Positions 1 through 8,378 of a stretch of 64,000 nt of DNA are shown here, piece after piece. A program made the translations under genes and the position numbers. This DNA is from Rivularia sp. PCC 7116 (GTDB lineage: Bacteria; Cyanobacteriota; Cyanobacteriia; Cyanobacteriales; Nostocaceae), in the NCBI RefSeq assembly GCF_000316665.1, contig NC_019678.1:2232001-2296000 (forward strand), written 5' to 3'. Numbering within the stretch: the stretch's first letter is position 1; each line of letters starts with the position of its first letter. The notes beneath the pieces were generated by a model. That model saw nothing but the letters and a program-made list of their open reading frames with translations, did not search any database and had not been told where the DNA came from.

Positions 1-135
1 ACTTCCGTGATCGTGTCCCGCACCTGCTAACACAGATGTCGGAGCGTTTATCAAAATTAAACTCAGGGCTAAGGTAGAAAGAAAATTAAGAACTGGTGCA
101 GAACCTTGAAAACGGTTGGAAATTCGCATAAACAT
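1..135 (-). CDS. N-terminus of an exported protein, truncated by the window edge (possible efflux adaptor)
   Basis: An open frame begins at ATG 135 (or ATG 129) and is still open at base 1, giving 45 residues. It has a basic start, a hydrophobic run ending in Ala-Pro-Thr-Ser-Val-Leu-Ala-Gly, and then AGAGHDHGS. This is a typical signal peptide followed by a His-containing mature start. From memory, similar starts are found on cyanobacterial RND/CusB-type heavy-metal efflux adaptor proteins, which would suit the metal-resistance neighbourhood. That is an inference, because only the leader is visible. Confidence 0.6.
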   Translation of the reverse strand, partial: MFMRISNRFQGSAPVLNFLSTLALSLILINAPTSVLAGAGHDHGS

Positions 136-540
136 TATCTTCCTCGTGTGAGCTTATCTCTGGAATATTGGCATTTTGAAAGAAGCAGTACTAGACTTCA
201 TGCAATCTTTCTGCTGATTGAGATGCTCCTGTAAGTACAACGAGCCACTACTAACTTTCTTTTCCAATTCTTTCACACCCAAATGAAAAATCGGTGAAAT
301 TTTTAGATGATTTTCTTTTGAGCAAATATATTCAAATGTTTAAAATCCTTGTTTGACAATCAATACGGTGTCAATCTTGAGAGGATATACCTACTTGTAT
401 AAATAGAACTGACTCCGTTCAAAAATAACAAAGAGACGTTGCAATGCAACGTCTCTACAAAATTATTGGTTTCAAGATTAGCATTGAATGAAGATAGACA
501 ATTTAACAACCACCTACTTCGTAAAATAAAGTCTGAGAAA
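136..540. other. Intergenic region between the efflux-type gene and arsC
   Basis: There is no convincing reading frame here. The stretch is AT-rich and contains the perfect inverted repeat at 432-456. It separates the downstream end of the ars operon (minus strand) from the start of the partial gene at 135, so it should hold that gene's promoter and the ars terminator. I cannot assign either with certainty. Confidence 0.5.
432..456. repeat. Perfect 12-bp inverted repeat
   Basis: AGAGACGTTGCA (432-443) is mirrored exactly by TGCAACGTCTCT (445-456) around a single base. Short palindromes of this AGAGACG...CGTCTCT kind are scattered through intergenic DNA of many filamentous cyanobacteria. Here it lies just past the arsC stop, where it may also act as a transcription stop. 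Confidence 0.8.
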
Positions 541-936
541 CTAACTTAAACTTTCAATTAACTTTATTACTCGTTGTTTAACTTCCTCACGGATACGACG
601 GAATGTTTCAATATCTTTACCTTCGGGGTCATCGAGTTGCCAGTCTTCAAATATATCTCTTGTCACCCATTCTGGTGGTAAATTTACACCGCAACCGCAT
701 AAAGAAATCACGGCATCGTAATCTTCTGGATTAAAATCACTTAAAGGTTTGGATTTTTGATTGCTGATATCAATGCCAATCTCAGACATGATTTCTACTG
801 TTTTGGGGTCTACAAAACTCGATTCTAAACCCGAACTAGTAACGCCTATTTTACCTTCTCCTAAAGTACGAGCGAATGCTTCTGCCATTTGAGAACGGCG
901 AGAATTTTTCTTACACACAAACATGATTTTTTTCAT
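541..936 (-). CDS. arsC: Arsenate reductase ArsC (low-molecular-weight phosphatase fold)
   Basis: This 131-residue protein reduces arsenate to arsenite in the cytoplasm so that the ACR3 carrier encoded upstream can export it. The P-loop starts at Cys8 (CKKNSRRS, a C-x5-R signature). The Cys pair in SLCGCGVNLPPEW lies at about 80/82, and EDWQLDDPEG supplies the conserved acidic loop. Length and motifs match the cyanobacterial, glutaredoxin-linked ArsC known from Synechocystis. Synechocystis has Cys at position 13, whereas this protein has Arg; that Cys is not among those reported essential. It is the last gene of the arsR-pstS-acr3-arsH-arsC group, 64 bases after arsH. Confidence 0.93.
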   Translation of the reverse strand: MKKIMFVCKKNSRRSQMAEAFARTLGEGKIGVTSSGLESSFVDPKTVEIMSEIGIDISNQKSKPLSDFNPEDYDAVISLCGCGVNLPPEWVTRDIFEDWQLDDPEGKDIETFRRIREEVKQRVIKLIESLS

Positions 937-1000
937 GGTATTTCCAATTGTGAGATTAACAAACAGTTGAGTTGAAAAACTTTTAAGATAACCAAAGGCA

Positions 1001-1651
1001 CTAAAATTTAGGCAGACAATTATCTACACTGATACCTGCTTTGATTGCTTCTTGTTTACGTTCGCTGTAGCGGTTCGTAAGATAATCTGCTTCGGAGCGT
1101 AACAACAAGGTAAATTTATACAATTCTTCCATGACATCAATAATGCGATCGCGATATGGCGAATCTTTCATGGTTCCGTCTTCGTTAAACTCTTGGTAAG
1201 CTTTGGCAACGGAAGATTGATTGGGAATGGTAAACATCCGCATCCAACGTCCTAAAAGGCGCATCGAATTTACGGCATTAAAAGACTGAGAACCACCGTT
1301 CACCTGCATTACAGCCAAAGTTCTACCTTGAGTTGGTCTAACTGCTCCTATACTTAAAGGAATCCAGTCAATTTGATTCTTGAGAATACCAGTAAGATTA
1401 CCGTGCATTTCTGGAGATGACCAAACTTGACCTTCTGACCATTGGGTTAATTCCCGTAGCTCTTGGACTTTGGCATACGATTCAGGTACGCTTCCCCGAA
1501 TCGGTAAGTCATGGGGATGAAAAAACTTAACTTCTGCACCAAATCCAGCAATGATTCGGGCTGCTTCTTCTGCTGCAAGCCGACTGTAGGAACGCTCTCG
1601 TAAGGAGCCGTATAAAAATAATATTCTGGGTGGATGATTGAAATCGGTCAT
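1001..1651 (-). CDS. arsH: ArsH, NADPH-dependent FMN reductase of the arsenic operon
   Basis: This 216-residue flavodoxin-like oxidoreductase starts with a Rossmann-type strand and phosphate loop ([16 protein letters not shown], residues about 9-24). [19 protein letters not shown] (around 78-96) forms the flavin-binding region typical of ArsH. In cyanobacteria ArsH is a quinone/azo/Fe(III)-reducing flavoprotein with a role in resistance to organic or trivalent arsenic; the exact substrate here is not visible. It lies 82 bases downstream of the ACR3 gene in the same direction, so it is probably cotranscribed under ArsR control. Confidence 0.93.
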   Translation of the reverse strand: MTDFNHPPRILFLYGSLRERSYSRLAAEEAARIIAGFGAEVKFFHPHDLPIRGSVPESYAKVQELRELTQWSEGQVWSSPEMHGNLTGILKNQIDWIPLSIGAVRPTQGRTLAVMQVNGGSQSFNAVNSMRLLGRWMRMFTIPNQSSVAKAYQEFNEDGTMKDSPYRDRIIDVMEELYKFTLLLRSEADYLTNRYSERKQEAIKAGISVDNCLPKF

Positions 1652-1733
1652 AATTATTGAATTAACGGAAATCTACGGAAGATTTGACTGCTGTTTTACC
1701 CAAGCTTGAGCAGCTATTTGAATGACTTTATAT

Positions 1734-2915
1734 TTACTTAAGAGAACTATCGTCGTTATTCATCCGTATCATTAAAGCTGGGCGCGGATCGCGTAAAGTC
1801 GCCTTTTCCGGTTCCCGTGGAAACCAAGCTGCGGTACGCTTACAAAATTCAACCAGCATCAACATTAGTGGTACTTCAATCAAAACCCCTACTACTGTTG
1901 CTAAGGCTGCACCGGAATTCAAGCCAAACAGCATCACCGCTGTAGCAATAGCGACTTCAAAGTGATTGCTAGCACCAATTAAAGCAGCGGGTGCGGCATC
2001 TTCGTAAGATAAATTTAGCTTCAGCGCTGCTACATATGCAATCAAGAAGATGAAATTGGTTTGGATAAAAAGCGGTACGGCAATTAATAAGATGTGTAGG
2101 GGATTTTCTACAATTAATTCGCCTTTAAATGCAAACAATAGTACCAAAGTTAACAGTAAAGCGGTGATAGAAATTGGAGTTAGATACTTTAAAAATCGCC
2201 TCTCAAACCATTCTCTACCTTTATTTTTCATAATCCAGTAACGGCTGAATATCCCGGCTATCAAGGGCAATCCTACGTAAATCAGTACCGACAACACGAT
2301 AGTTTGCCAAGGTACGGATAAATTATTAGCTGCTAACAACCATCTACCCAAGGGTGCGTATAAAAACAGCATTGCCAGGGAATTCACCGCTACCATCACC
2401 AAGGTATGTCCTTGGTTGCTGTAAGAAAGATATCCCCACATCAATACCATTGCCGTACAAGGGGCAATTCCTAACAAAATCGCACCAGCAATGTAAGAAT
2501 TTGACAGCGCAACTTCGCTACCGCGAATTATTTCGCTTCCCTCAATCAAAGGACGAAATAACCATCCTAAGAAAAACTGAGCAAATGCCACCATCGTAAA
2601 TGGTTTAATCAACCAGTTAATCACCAAAGTAAGAATTACAGGTTTGGGAGCGCGGATAGCATGAACAGCTTGGCTGAAGTCAATTTTTACCATGATGGGA
2701 TACATCATGAAAAATAAACACACCGCAATGGGAATAGATACCTGAAACACGCTCATAGCATCCAATGCCGTTGCTATCCCAGGAAATGTTCTTCCCAATG
2801 CAATCCCGGCAATAATGCAGAAAAACACCCAAACTGTAAGATATTTTTCAAAAAAGCTCAGATTGCTCCCAGCTTTAACTGGTGCTTTATTTGCTTGCGA
2901 ATTATTCGTACTCAT
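1734..2915 (-). CDS. arsB: ACR3-family arsenite efflux carrier
   Basis: The 393-residue integral membrane protein has about ten hydrophobic segments. ACR3 hallmarks are visible, including [16 protein letters not shown] with its conserved Cys, and [13 protein letters not shown] in the second half. It exports arsenite across the cytoplasmic membrane using the proton motive force. Cyanobacteria often name this gene arsB although it belongs to ACR3, not to E. coli ArsB. It follows the pstS-like gene by 31 bases and precedes arsH, so all three probably share one transcript. Confidence 0.93.
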   Translation of the reverse strand: MSTNNSQANKAPVKAGSNLSFFEKYLTVWVFFCIIAGIALGRTFPGIATALDAMSVFQVSIPIAVCLFFMMYPIMVKIDFSQAVHAIRAPKPVILTLVINWLIKPFTMVAFAQFFLGWLFRPLIEGSEIIRGSEVALSNSYIAGAILLGIAPCTAMVLMWGYLSYSNQGHTLVMVAVNSLAMLFLYAPLGRWLLAANNLSVPWQTIVLSVLIYVGLPLIAGIFSRYWIMKNKGREWFERRFLKYLTPISITALLLTLVLLFAFKGELIVENPLHILLIAVPLFIQTNFIFLIAYVAALKLNLSYEDAAPAALIGASNHFEVAIATAVMLFGLNSGAALATVVGVLIEVPLMLMLVEFCKRTAAWFPREPEKATLRDPRPALMIRMNNDDSSLK

Positions 2916-2946
2916 CTGTAAACCCCGAAATATCTATAGTTAAGTG

Positions 2947-3993
2947 TTAAAATTCGGCTCGTTTCCGCAATACTTCATCGATAGTTAAATCCAGACGGGC
3001 TTGTCCCTCAAATACCGTTCCTGCTTTACCTCTAGTAAAATGAAGCTTATCTAGGCTATAAGCATCTTCTGGTAAAGGTACATACCCCACAGAACTAACT
3101 GTTGTGGGCGCTTTTTCAATATAGAAATTTACAAAGTCTCTCACCCCTGCTTTCTTTTGAGCAGACTTAATATTTACATAGATAAACAGAGGACGAGAAA
3201 GTGGTTGATATTCTGCTTTTTCAACCGTTTCTCTTGAAGGTAATACTGCTCCTTTACCGTTATCTATTCCTAAAGCTTTTAATTTATCTTGGTTTTGTTC
3301 GTAATACGCATAACCAAAATAACCTAAAGCATTGGAGTCTTTACTGACACCAGAAACTAGAACCTCATCGTCTTCGCTGGCTGTATAGTCACTACGACTA
3401 TCTCCAGATTCACCGACTACCGCTTTTGTAAAGTAGTCATAAGTACCCGATTTATCCCCAGCACCATATAAACTTAACGGCTTATCGGGAAAAGAAGCGC
3501 GTACCTGTTTCCAGTTGGTAATCTTTCCTTGGGCTGATGGCTCCCAAATTTTCTTTAATTCCGCTACCGTAATCTCTTTTGCCCATGTATTTTGGGGATT
3601 CACCGCTACAGTCAAAGCATCAAAAGCTATAGGTAGCTCGGTAAATATTACACCGTTGGCGGTACAGGTTTTCAATTCCTGCTTCAGAATCGGACGTGAA
3701 GCGTTACTGATATCTGTTTCTCCTTTGCAAAATCTTTCAAAGCCACCTGTAGTACCGGAAACGTCTACTTTGACTTCTGCTTGATTCTGTTGTTGAAATT
3801 CTTTAGTTACAGCCTGTGTAATTGGATATACCGTACTCGAACCATCAATTTTTATTGTGGTTTCAGAATTACTAACCTCAGATACTTTTCCCTGGGACAC
3901 AGTAGTGCTAGGAGTGTTAGACGTGTTCGTACAGCTAGCCGTCAGAACTAATACCCCTAGCATCAGAGCCATTTTCGTTGCTGTTGCTTTCAT
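2947..3993 (-). CDS. PstS-like phosphate/arsenate-binding lipoprotein in the ars operon
   Basis: This 348-residue substrate-binding protein has a lipoprotein signal ending in LTASC (Cys21), so it should be anchored outside the cytoplasmic membrane. Anion-binding segments are DGSSTVYPI (about 51), SGTTGGFERF, and GAGDKSGTYDYF, as in the PstS/SphX family. PstS proteins deliver phosphate to the Pst ABC transporter. No pstCAB genes are nearby, and this one lies between ArsR boxes and acr3. It could bind periplasmic phosphate during arsenate stress, or sense or sequester the anion; that role is inferred. Its 5' end also survives in the decayed copy near 4535-4600. Confidence 0.88.
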   Translation of the reverse strand: MKATATKMALMLGVLVLTASCTNTSNTPSTTVSQGKVSEVSNSETTIKIDGSSTVYPITQAVTKEFQQQNQAEVKVDVSGTTGGFERFCKGETDISNASRPILKQELKTCTANGVIFTELPIAFDALTVAVNPQNTWAKEITVAELKKIWEPSAQGKITNWKQVRASFPDKPLSLYGAGDKSGTYDYFTKAVVGESGDSRSDYTASEDDEVLVSGVSKDSNALGYFGYAYYEQNQDKLKALGIDNGKGAVLPSRETVEKAEYQPLSRPLFIYVNIKSAQKKAGVRDFVNFYIEKAPTTVSSVGYVPLPEDAYSLDKLHFTRGKAGTVFEGQARLDLTIDEVLRKRAEF

Positions 3994-4034
3994 GGTACGT
4001 ACTTACATTGACTTCAAGGGAACATCTCTATCAT

Positions 4035-4102
4035 TTCAAAAAAAATTGATGTTTCAAGTAAACGATATCACAATACCGAAAAACATATCAAAAAAAATTG
4101 AT
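4035..4102 (-). promoter_or_regulatory. Two ArsR operator boxes in front of the pstS-acr3-arsH-arsC operon
   Basis: Box 2 at 4084-4105 is a perfect palindrome, CATATCAA-N6-TTGATATG. Box 1 at 4035-4050 is TTCAA-N6-TTGAT, one base off the same pattern. The centres are 52 bp apart, about five helical turns, which would place two ArsR dimers on one face of the DNA. ATCAA-N6-TTGAT is the operator form described for cyanobacterial ArsR. The boxes lie 42-110 bases before the pstS start, so ArsR should repress that operon until arsenite binds. Confidence 0.82.
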
Positions 4103-4109
4103 ATGAGTA

Positions 4110-4430
4110 TTAAGAATCTTTACAAGCAGGTGCGGGTAATACTTGGTTGATGAGCCGGTATTGTGCGAGGTAATCCTCTAAAACCTCAAACTGAGCCGAG
4201 TTGAGACTGTAATAAATCCAGCGTCCTTCCTGACGAGCATAAACTAATTTAGCTTCTTTAAGATTTTTGAGATGAAAAGATAGCTTAGATTGACTTACCT
4301 CTAAAATATCGCATAAGTCACAAACACACATTTCTTGTTTTTTGAGTAATTGCAAAACTTGAATCCGCAGTGGCTCAGACAGAGCATGAAAGCCAGCAAT
4401 GATGATATCGTTTGTATGAGTAACTTGCAT
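4110..4430 (-). CDS. arsR: ArsR, arsenite-responsive repressor
   Basis: This 106-residue winged-helix SmtB/ArsR-family protein carries the metal-binding run MCVCDLCDIL (Cys35, Cys37, Cys40) at the start of the recognition helix, followed by VSQSKLSFHLKNLKEA. The C-x-C-x2-C pattern is the classical As(III)/Sb(III) site; metalloid binding releases the protein from DNA. It lies upstream of and in the same direction as the resistance genes, separated from them by the two operator boxes. A further intact box at 4634-4653, about 200 bases ahead of its start, may give autoregulation. Confidence 0.94.
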   Translation of the reverse strand: MQVTHTNDIIIAGFHALSEPLRIQVLQLLKKQEMCVCDLCDILEVSQSKLSFHLKNLKEAKLVYARQEGRWIYYSLNSAQFEVLEDYLAQYRLINQVLPAPACKDS

Positions 4431-4534
4431 TGCTGTAAGTTGAAATTATTGGGCTGCCTTTCCATCTTAATTTACATTTGATGCGAAATTTTGTGCTGAA
4501 ACTATACTTTGTTCAAAGGTTGAGAGTTAATTAA

Positions 4535-4875
4535 CCTTCTAAACGAGTACCCCAACACAGATGTGATTTTCTTTGCTATTACTGCCATAGTTTTTGCTAG
4601 CATTGTTAACTCCAAGGGAACATATCTATCGTTGCATCAAAAAAACTTGATGCTTTAGTTAAGCTATACCACAATACCGAAAAAACAAGTCAAAAAAAAT
4701 TTTTATATATATTAAGAATCTTTATGATGATGAGAAATGAATGCTTATGCAGATGAATAGTATTGTTCCATAGCAACAAATGAAGCCAATTAAAGGCTGT
4801 AATAATGCGTCGTGGCTTTCTTGATAAGTGTAGACTAATTCAGTTTTAGTTATAGATTTTTGGGAACTTGCTACA
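4535..4875 (-). pseudogene. Decayed second copy of the pstS start / operator / arsR 3' region
   Basis: This stretch aligns by eye, with many substitutions and small gaps, to 3935-4275. Bases 4540-4590 match the 5' end of pstS; 4609-4700 match the operator region, including the shared CAAGGGAACAT and CACAATACCGAAAAA; and 4710-4875 match the 3' half of arsR (shared landmarks are ATTAAGAATCTTTA, CTGTAATAA and AGATTTTTG). Neither gene piece is open. It is therefore a relic of a tandem duplication of the regulatory junction lying directly upstream of the intact arsR. The remaining sequence to 5130 holds no gene I can support. Confidence 0.75.
4634..4653 (-). promoter_or_regulatory. Third ArsR-type box, retained inside the decayed duplicate
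   Basis: GCATCAA-N6-TTGATGC is a perfect 7-bp palindrome fitting ATCAA-N6-TTGAT. The surrounding duplicate has decayed, and its partner box at about 4689-4704 has lost the second half-site, but this one is intact. That suggests it still serves arsR (start 4430) as an operator, though chance survival is possible. Confidence 0.6.
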
Positions 4876-5130
4876 AAGACAATGCATTAGTCCGATAGAA
4901 GGTTGTAATAATATTCGGATCGTTTTTTTGCACATAGATGTAGGCAAGAGATTGATACAAAACCTGTCAGTCTCTTGCAGCATTTTTCCTGTGAGTTTAA
5001 TAGATGCTCTTTATGATAACTAATTATGCGGACTTGATGTAACCCAAGATAGCACCGTAAATAACTTTGGAGGTAATATCGGCAACCGTATAAATAATTT
5101 GTCGCGTTACTGCTCACTTTTTTAGCTTGG

Positions 5131-6123
5131 CTAATTATTCAAAAAAATACGCGATTTCTTTCCATATCGTTGTAGAAAAGCCAGAGCTTGTCGCTGTAGC
5201 TGTAGCACTCTTTGACGAGAAATACCCATTCGCTGACTAACTTGATTTAATGTCAATTCTTGTCCATCTTCTAAACCATAACGCAAGGTTAATATTTCTT
5301 GCTGTTGAGGAGAAAGTTTGGATAACAAGTCTTTAATAGTTTGGTTGAGGGATTCTTTTAAAACGTAGTCTTCTGGAGAAAAACTATTGTCTTCTAACAA
5401 ATCTTTTAAATCTGTATTTTGTTCTTCTCCCACTCGTACATCTAAAGACATCGGTTTACGAGCCAAACTTAAGTAATCTCGAATTTGACTTGGTTTCACT
5501 TCCATTACCTCAGCAATTTCAGTCACAGATGGATTGCGACCAAGTTTTTGTGATAATTCTCGTTGAACTCGTTTGATTTTATTTAGTTTCTCCGTGATAT
5601 GAATCGGTAAACGAATTGTGCGAGATTGCTGGGATATTGCTCGCGTAATTCCCTGACGAATCCACCAGTAAGCGTAAGTAGAAAACTTGTATCCCAACGC
5701 TGGTTGAAATTTATCAACTGCTCGCTCTAATCCTAAAGTTCCTTCTTGAATCAAGTCGAGAAAATCCAGATTACGTTTCTGGTATTTTTTAGCAATTGTG
5801 ACTACTAAACGCAGATTAGCCGCAATCATTTTTTGTTTAGCTCGTTGTCCCCGATCTATTTGTTCGAGTAGTTCTGTATCATTCAATTGAGCCTTGTCTG
5901 ACCATTCTTGAAGAGTTGGTTGACGCTGTAACTTCTTAGATAATTCTTCTTTAATCGCTAACAAAGACATCCGTTGCTGAACTTTTTTAGCCAAATTAAT
6001 TTCTTCTTCGGAAGTTAACAGCGGTATGCAAATTATATCTTGAAAATAACTACCGACAGTATCTTTTGAAGATTTACAAGTTTTTTTACTGTCCTTATTT
6101 GGTTGAGAAATAGGGTTAGACAT
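5131..6123 (-). CDS. Group 2 (RpoD-like, non-essential) RNA polymerase sigma factor
   Basis: The protein has sigma-70 region 1.2 (YFQDIICIPLLTSEEEINLA), region 2 with the core-binding and -10 melting block (DLIQEGTLGLERAVDKF, then YKFSTYAYWWIRQGITRAI), region 3, and region 4 (LTLRYGLEDG and GISRQRVLQLQRQAL). At about 330 residues without a long region 1.1, it matches cyanobacterial group 2 factors (SigB-SigE type), which redirect polymerase under stress or nutrient change. I cannot decide the subtype. ATG 6123 is used; an in-frame GTG at 6150 would add nine residues. A TTTCAT-N5-TTTCAT repeat lies about 290 bases upstream. Confidence 0.92.
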   Translation of the reverse strand: MSNPISQPNKDSKKTCKSSKDTVGSYFQDIICIPLLTSEEEINLAKKVQQRMSLLAIKEELSKKLQRQPTLQEWSDKAQLNDTELLEQIDRGQRAKQKMIAANLRLVVTIAKKYQKRNLDFLDLIQEGTLGLERAVDKFQPALGYKFSTYAYWWIRQGITRAISQQSRTIRLPIHITEKLNKIKRVQRELSQKLGRNPSVTEIAEVMEVKPSQIRDYLSLARKPMSLDVRVGEEQNTDLKDLLEDNSFSPEDYVLKESLNQTIKDLLSKLSPQQQEILTLRYGLEDGQELTLNQVSQRMGISRQRVLQLQRQALAFLQRYGKKSRIFLNN

Positions 6124-6412
6124 AAGATAATTAGCTTCTACTGAACGCACGCTGGTTAATCTTGAAAAAAGTTTTGCTTAAGTATTAAGTTTGAAAATAA
6201 GAAGTATTTTTGATGATAAACCCTTTGTAATTTATTATGTTTGATAAATTTATATAAATCAAAGAATCAAAAGAAAGAGGTTGTACTTTGAAAGCAGAGT
6301 TTCGCTAAGTACAACCAAGTGGTGTGTGTGTGAGGAGTGATTTATTTGAAATCACAATGTAAACGTAAACAATATAAATATTCACGTTCACTTACTAGTA
6401 TGTTATCTAAAA

Positions 6413-6429
6413 ATGAAATTAAGATGAAA
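6413..6429 (-). promoter_or_regulatory. CopR-like direct repeat A (TTTCAT-N5-TTTCAT)
   Basis: Read on the minus strand, two TTTCAT hexamers are separated by exactly five bases. The same spacing is seen at 7969, 12208 and 13641. It lies between the sigma factor gene and the response-regulator remnant, upstream of the former and past the 3' end of the latter. It may be the leftover operator of a decayed two-component operon, or may control the sigma factor. Confidence 0.6.
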
Positions 6430-6460
6430 TTTATCAAGGTTGGGAGAATTATTTAAAAAC

Positions 6461-6508
6461 TTAACTGGCGCTAAAATCTGGTTCGTCTTCTTCGAGTAAA
6501 ACTTTCAT
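6461..6508 (-). pseudogene. 16-codon remnant of a response-regulator gene start
   Basis: From ATG 6508 the frame reads MKVLLEEDEPDFSAS and then stops. OmpR-type receiver domains typically start MxxLLVEDEPDL, so this looks like the phosphoacceptor-site start of such a gene, cut off by a stop. It lies just downstream of the DUF2808 gene on the same strand. In many cyanobacteria PepSY and DUF2808 genes stand next to a two-component pair (RppA/RppB or NrsRS type), which supports loss of the regulator here. A 15-residue match is short, so this is a moderate call. Confidence 0.5.
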
Positions 6509-6536
6509 AACTAGCGATCGCCTTTTTATGCAAGCC

Positions 6537-7019
6537 CTAACTAACACGCAGTCGGGCTATGCCTACAGGTACTGTTTGTTTTGAATCAACAAAATTAACA
6601 AACACTTTGTACAGCATTTCGCCCCTGGTAGCACGTAATTTTCTAACTTTGTTCATCTCTATAGTAAGCTTTGTTCCAGGAGGAACGGGTTCGGAAAATG
6701 TTAATACTGCTTTCTTCTCATCGATAGCAACAGAGGCGTTAATCTTTTCTCCCGATTGATTAGAGACATCAATATTATCCCTTAGCACTATATTATTTGG
6801 GGCTTCAATAATAATTTTTGACACAGCATTACTTTGTTCAGAAATGGCAATTTTTAAGGTATGTCTAAGAATGCTCCAATGGCGAATACCTTTAGGAAAT
6901 TCTGAAAAATTAGTAATACGAGCAAAATTGGTAGCTGCTGTTGTTGGTTGTGCTATAGCAGTACCAATTGATACGGCTAATGTGAAAGTAGCGGCAGTAT
7001 AAAATAATATTTTTTTCAT
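6537..7019 (-). CDS. DUF2808-family exported protein
   Basis: The 160-residue protein has a signal peptide (MKKILFYTAATFTLAVSIG, cleaved after about residue 28). Its mature beta-rich domain contains RHWSILRHTLKIAI near 46 and PVPPGTKLTIEMNKVRKLR near 113, typical of the cyanobacterial DUF2808 family. Function in the family is unknown; it is usually periplasmic or outer-membrane associated. Its neighbours are a PepSY-like membrane protein upstream and the response-regulator remnant downstream, a context linked in cyanobacteria with metal-responsive two-component operons. Confidence 0.82.
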   Translation of the reverse strand: MKKILFYTAATFTLAVSIGTAIAQPTTAATNFARITNFSEFPKGIRHWSILRHTLKIAISEQSNAVSKIIIEAPNNIVLRDNIDVSNQSGEKINASVAIDEKKAVLTFSEPVPPGTKLTIEMNKVRKLRATRGEMLYKVFVNFVDSKQTVPVGIARLRVS

Positions 7020-7134
7020 TCTGAGAGGGTTTTAAAAGTAATTTTTAGATTACATTAATACTATTTTTTCAAATATTTTCAGAGAGTAAAATGCTACAAC
7101 AATAGTAATAATGTAATCATTTAATATTCATCCA

Positions 7135-7440
7135 CTAACTTGAGATGTTAGATGTCTTAGACTTAGTATTACGTCGGCGTGTTTGAAACCACATAATAAT
7201 TCCTGTAACGGCAAGCATCAGCAAACCAAAAGCATTTAAGAATGGATAAATCATTTCTAGATTAATACGACCAAATTTACCCCTATGCCATTCCAGAAGC
7301 CAGAGAAACTCCTCAGTTTTACCACTAATTACTGCTATGTGAAACAAAGAACCCGTAATCAAACTTAGTATTGCAGGCAACAACATGATTGGGGCAAACA
7401 ACGAGTGCAGTTGACGGATGCGAGCTTTATTTAATGCCAT
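7135..7440 (-). CDS. Small PepSY-type membrane protein
   Basis: The 101-residue protein has two hydrophobic segments (about 12-38 and 62-85) separated by a loop with WLLEWHRGKFG, and a basic C-terminal tail. The pattern (R-x-LHSLFAPIMLLPAILSLITG at the start) resembles short cyanobacterial PepSY-associated TM proteins. It is encoded upstream of the DUF2808 gene with a 115-base gap and in the same direction. A role in periplasmic metal or redox handling is only inferred from context. Confidence 0.7.
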   Translation of the reverse strand: MALNKARIRQLHSLFAPIMLLPAILSLITGSLFHIAVISGKTEEFLWLLEWHRGKFGRINLEMIYPFLNAFGLLMLAVTGIIMWFQTRRRNTKSKTSNISS

Positions 7441-7512
7441 AGTTAGCAGTTTTACTTCAATAATATATATTTAGACTTAAAAAAAATCGCATCAATAGAA
7501 ATCAAAAAGACT

Positions 7513-7908
7513 TCATTGATACATTCGTCGCTTAGTATAATAAAGTAAAAAAGTTCCTAATAAAAGTAGTGAAAAAACCATTTCTCCTGGCTGTGGAATC
7601 AGGCTTGAATTGTTTATTGTAGATGAATTTACTGAATTAATGCCTTTCTTTTCCGCGTGCATTTTCATTGGAGTAGAAGAAGGCTTTACAGATGTTTCCG
7701 GATTTTTCATATTCAACATCCGGGATGAATTGGAAGATTCTGGCTGTGTTTTTGCCTCTGGGGTTACTATTACTTCTGTTTTTGGTTCGCTTGTTTTTTT
7801 GGCTCCGTGGAACTTTTTCTCATGTGCTTTGAGGGGTGAAGCTTGCACTAATGTAGTTGCAACTAGTGTTGAACCGATAAAAATAATTTGACGAATTTGT
7901 GATTTCAT
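7513..7908 (-). CDS. Exported low-complexity protein with a C-terminal PEP-like membrane anchor
   Basis: The 131-residue product has a signal peptide (about 1-27) and a Lys/Ser/Thr/Glu-rich middle without obvious fold. The C-terminus is PQPGEMVFSLLLLGTFLLYY followed by a basic tail, resembling a PEP-CTERM sorting signal (PxPxE, one TM helix, basic end). I do not recognise a catalytic function. Its start lies 61 bases from CopR-like repeat B, so it may belong to the copper response. The start codon is supported by the leader peptide. Confidence 0.6.
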   Translation of the reverse strand: MKSQIRQIIFIGSTLVATTLVQASPLKAHEKKFHGAKKTSEPKTEVIVTPEAKTQPESSNSSRMLNMKNPETSVKPSSTPMKMHAEKKGINSVNSSTINNSSLIPQPGEMVFSLLLLGTFLLYYTKRRMYQ

Positions 7909-7968
7909 TTTTTTTAGGTAAGGGTGCTGAAGCGTTCATGCTTACATTCCTAAGTATGATGGATACTT

Positions 7969-7985
7969 ATGAAATCAGGATGAAA
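7969..7985. promoter_or_regulatory. CopR-like direct repeat B
   Basis: ATGAAA-TCAGG-ATGAAA on the plus strand reads TTTCAT-CCTGA-TTTCAT on the minus strand. The full 17-mer is identical to repeat D at 13641. It lies 61 bases before the minus-strand exported-protein gene (start 7908) and about 395 bases before copA (start 8379), so it could serve either direction. Confidence 0.65.
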
Positions 7986-8378
7986 TAATAAGCTCTTTTT
8001 TCAAAAAGTATGACAATTTATTTTAATTTAATAAAGAATATGACAACAAGAATATTTCATGCTGATTTCATAACTCCTTGTCAAAATAGTAATCAGCAGA
8101 AACACCGCTCAATTTTGTTTTTAAAGAAACTACCGAACTATGGTAAATCAACTAATTCAAAAAGTAACTATCGTATTATCTGCTGTAAACGCTATAATTT
8201 CTGCTACGCCGTTAATAGCGGATTTTTGTAGCACATCCCGGAATACCTAACGACTGATTATTTTTGAAGGGATAAGTACAGCTAGGTAAAGTTATCGCTC
8301 AAATAATTATACTATCTATCGAAATTTAGCAACGTCGTATTTAGCTATATCCAAACACGTTATTAACAGGTAATTATT
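7986..8378. other. Intergenic region upstream of copA
   Basis: No gene can be supported. A 36-codon frame at 8140-8250 starts like a signal peptide but has no ribosome binding site and stops abruptly; it could be a relic. AACAGG at 8365-8370 precedes the GTG start of copA and is a plausible ribosome binding site. Confidence 0.4.

Noticed and set aside
4887-5117. 76-residue minus-strand frame downstream of the decayed ars duplicate
   Set aside because: Cys/Tyr/Leu-rich random-looking composition, no ribosome binding site, located in AT-rich degenerate DNA.
8010-8250. Two short plus-strand frames (8010-8231 and 8140-8250) upstream of copA
   Set aside because: No ribosome binding site, no recognisable domain; the second starts like a signal peptide but stops abruptly. 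Could be a relic; not supportable as a gene.
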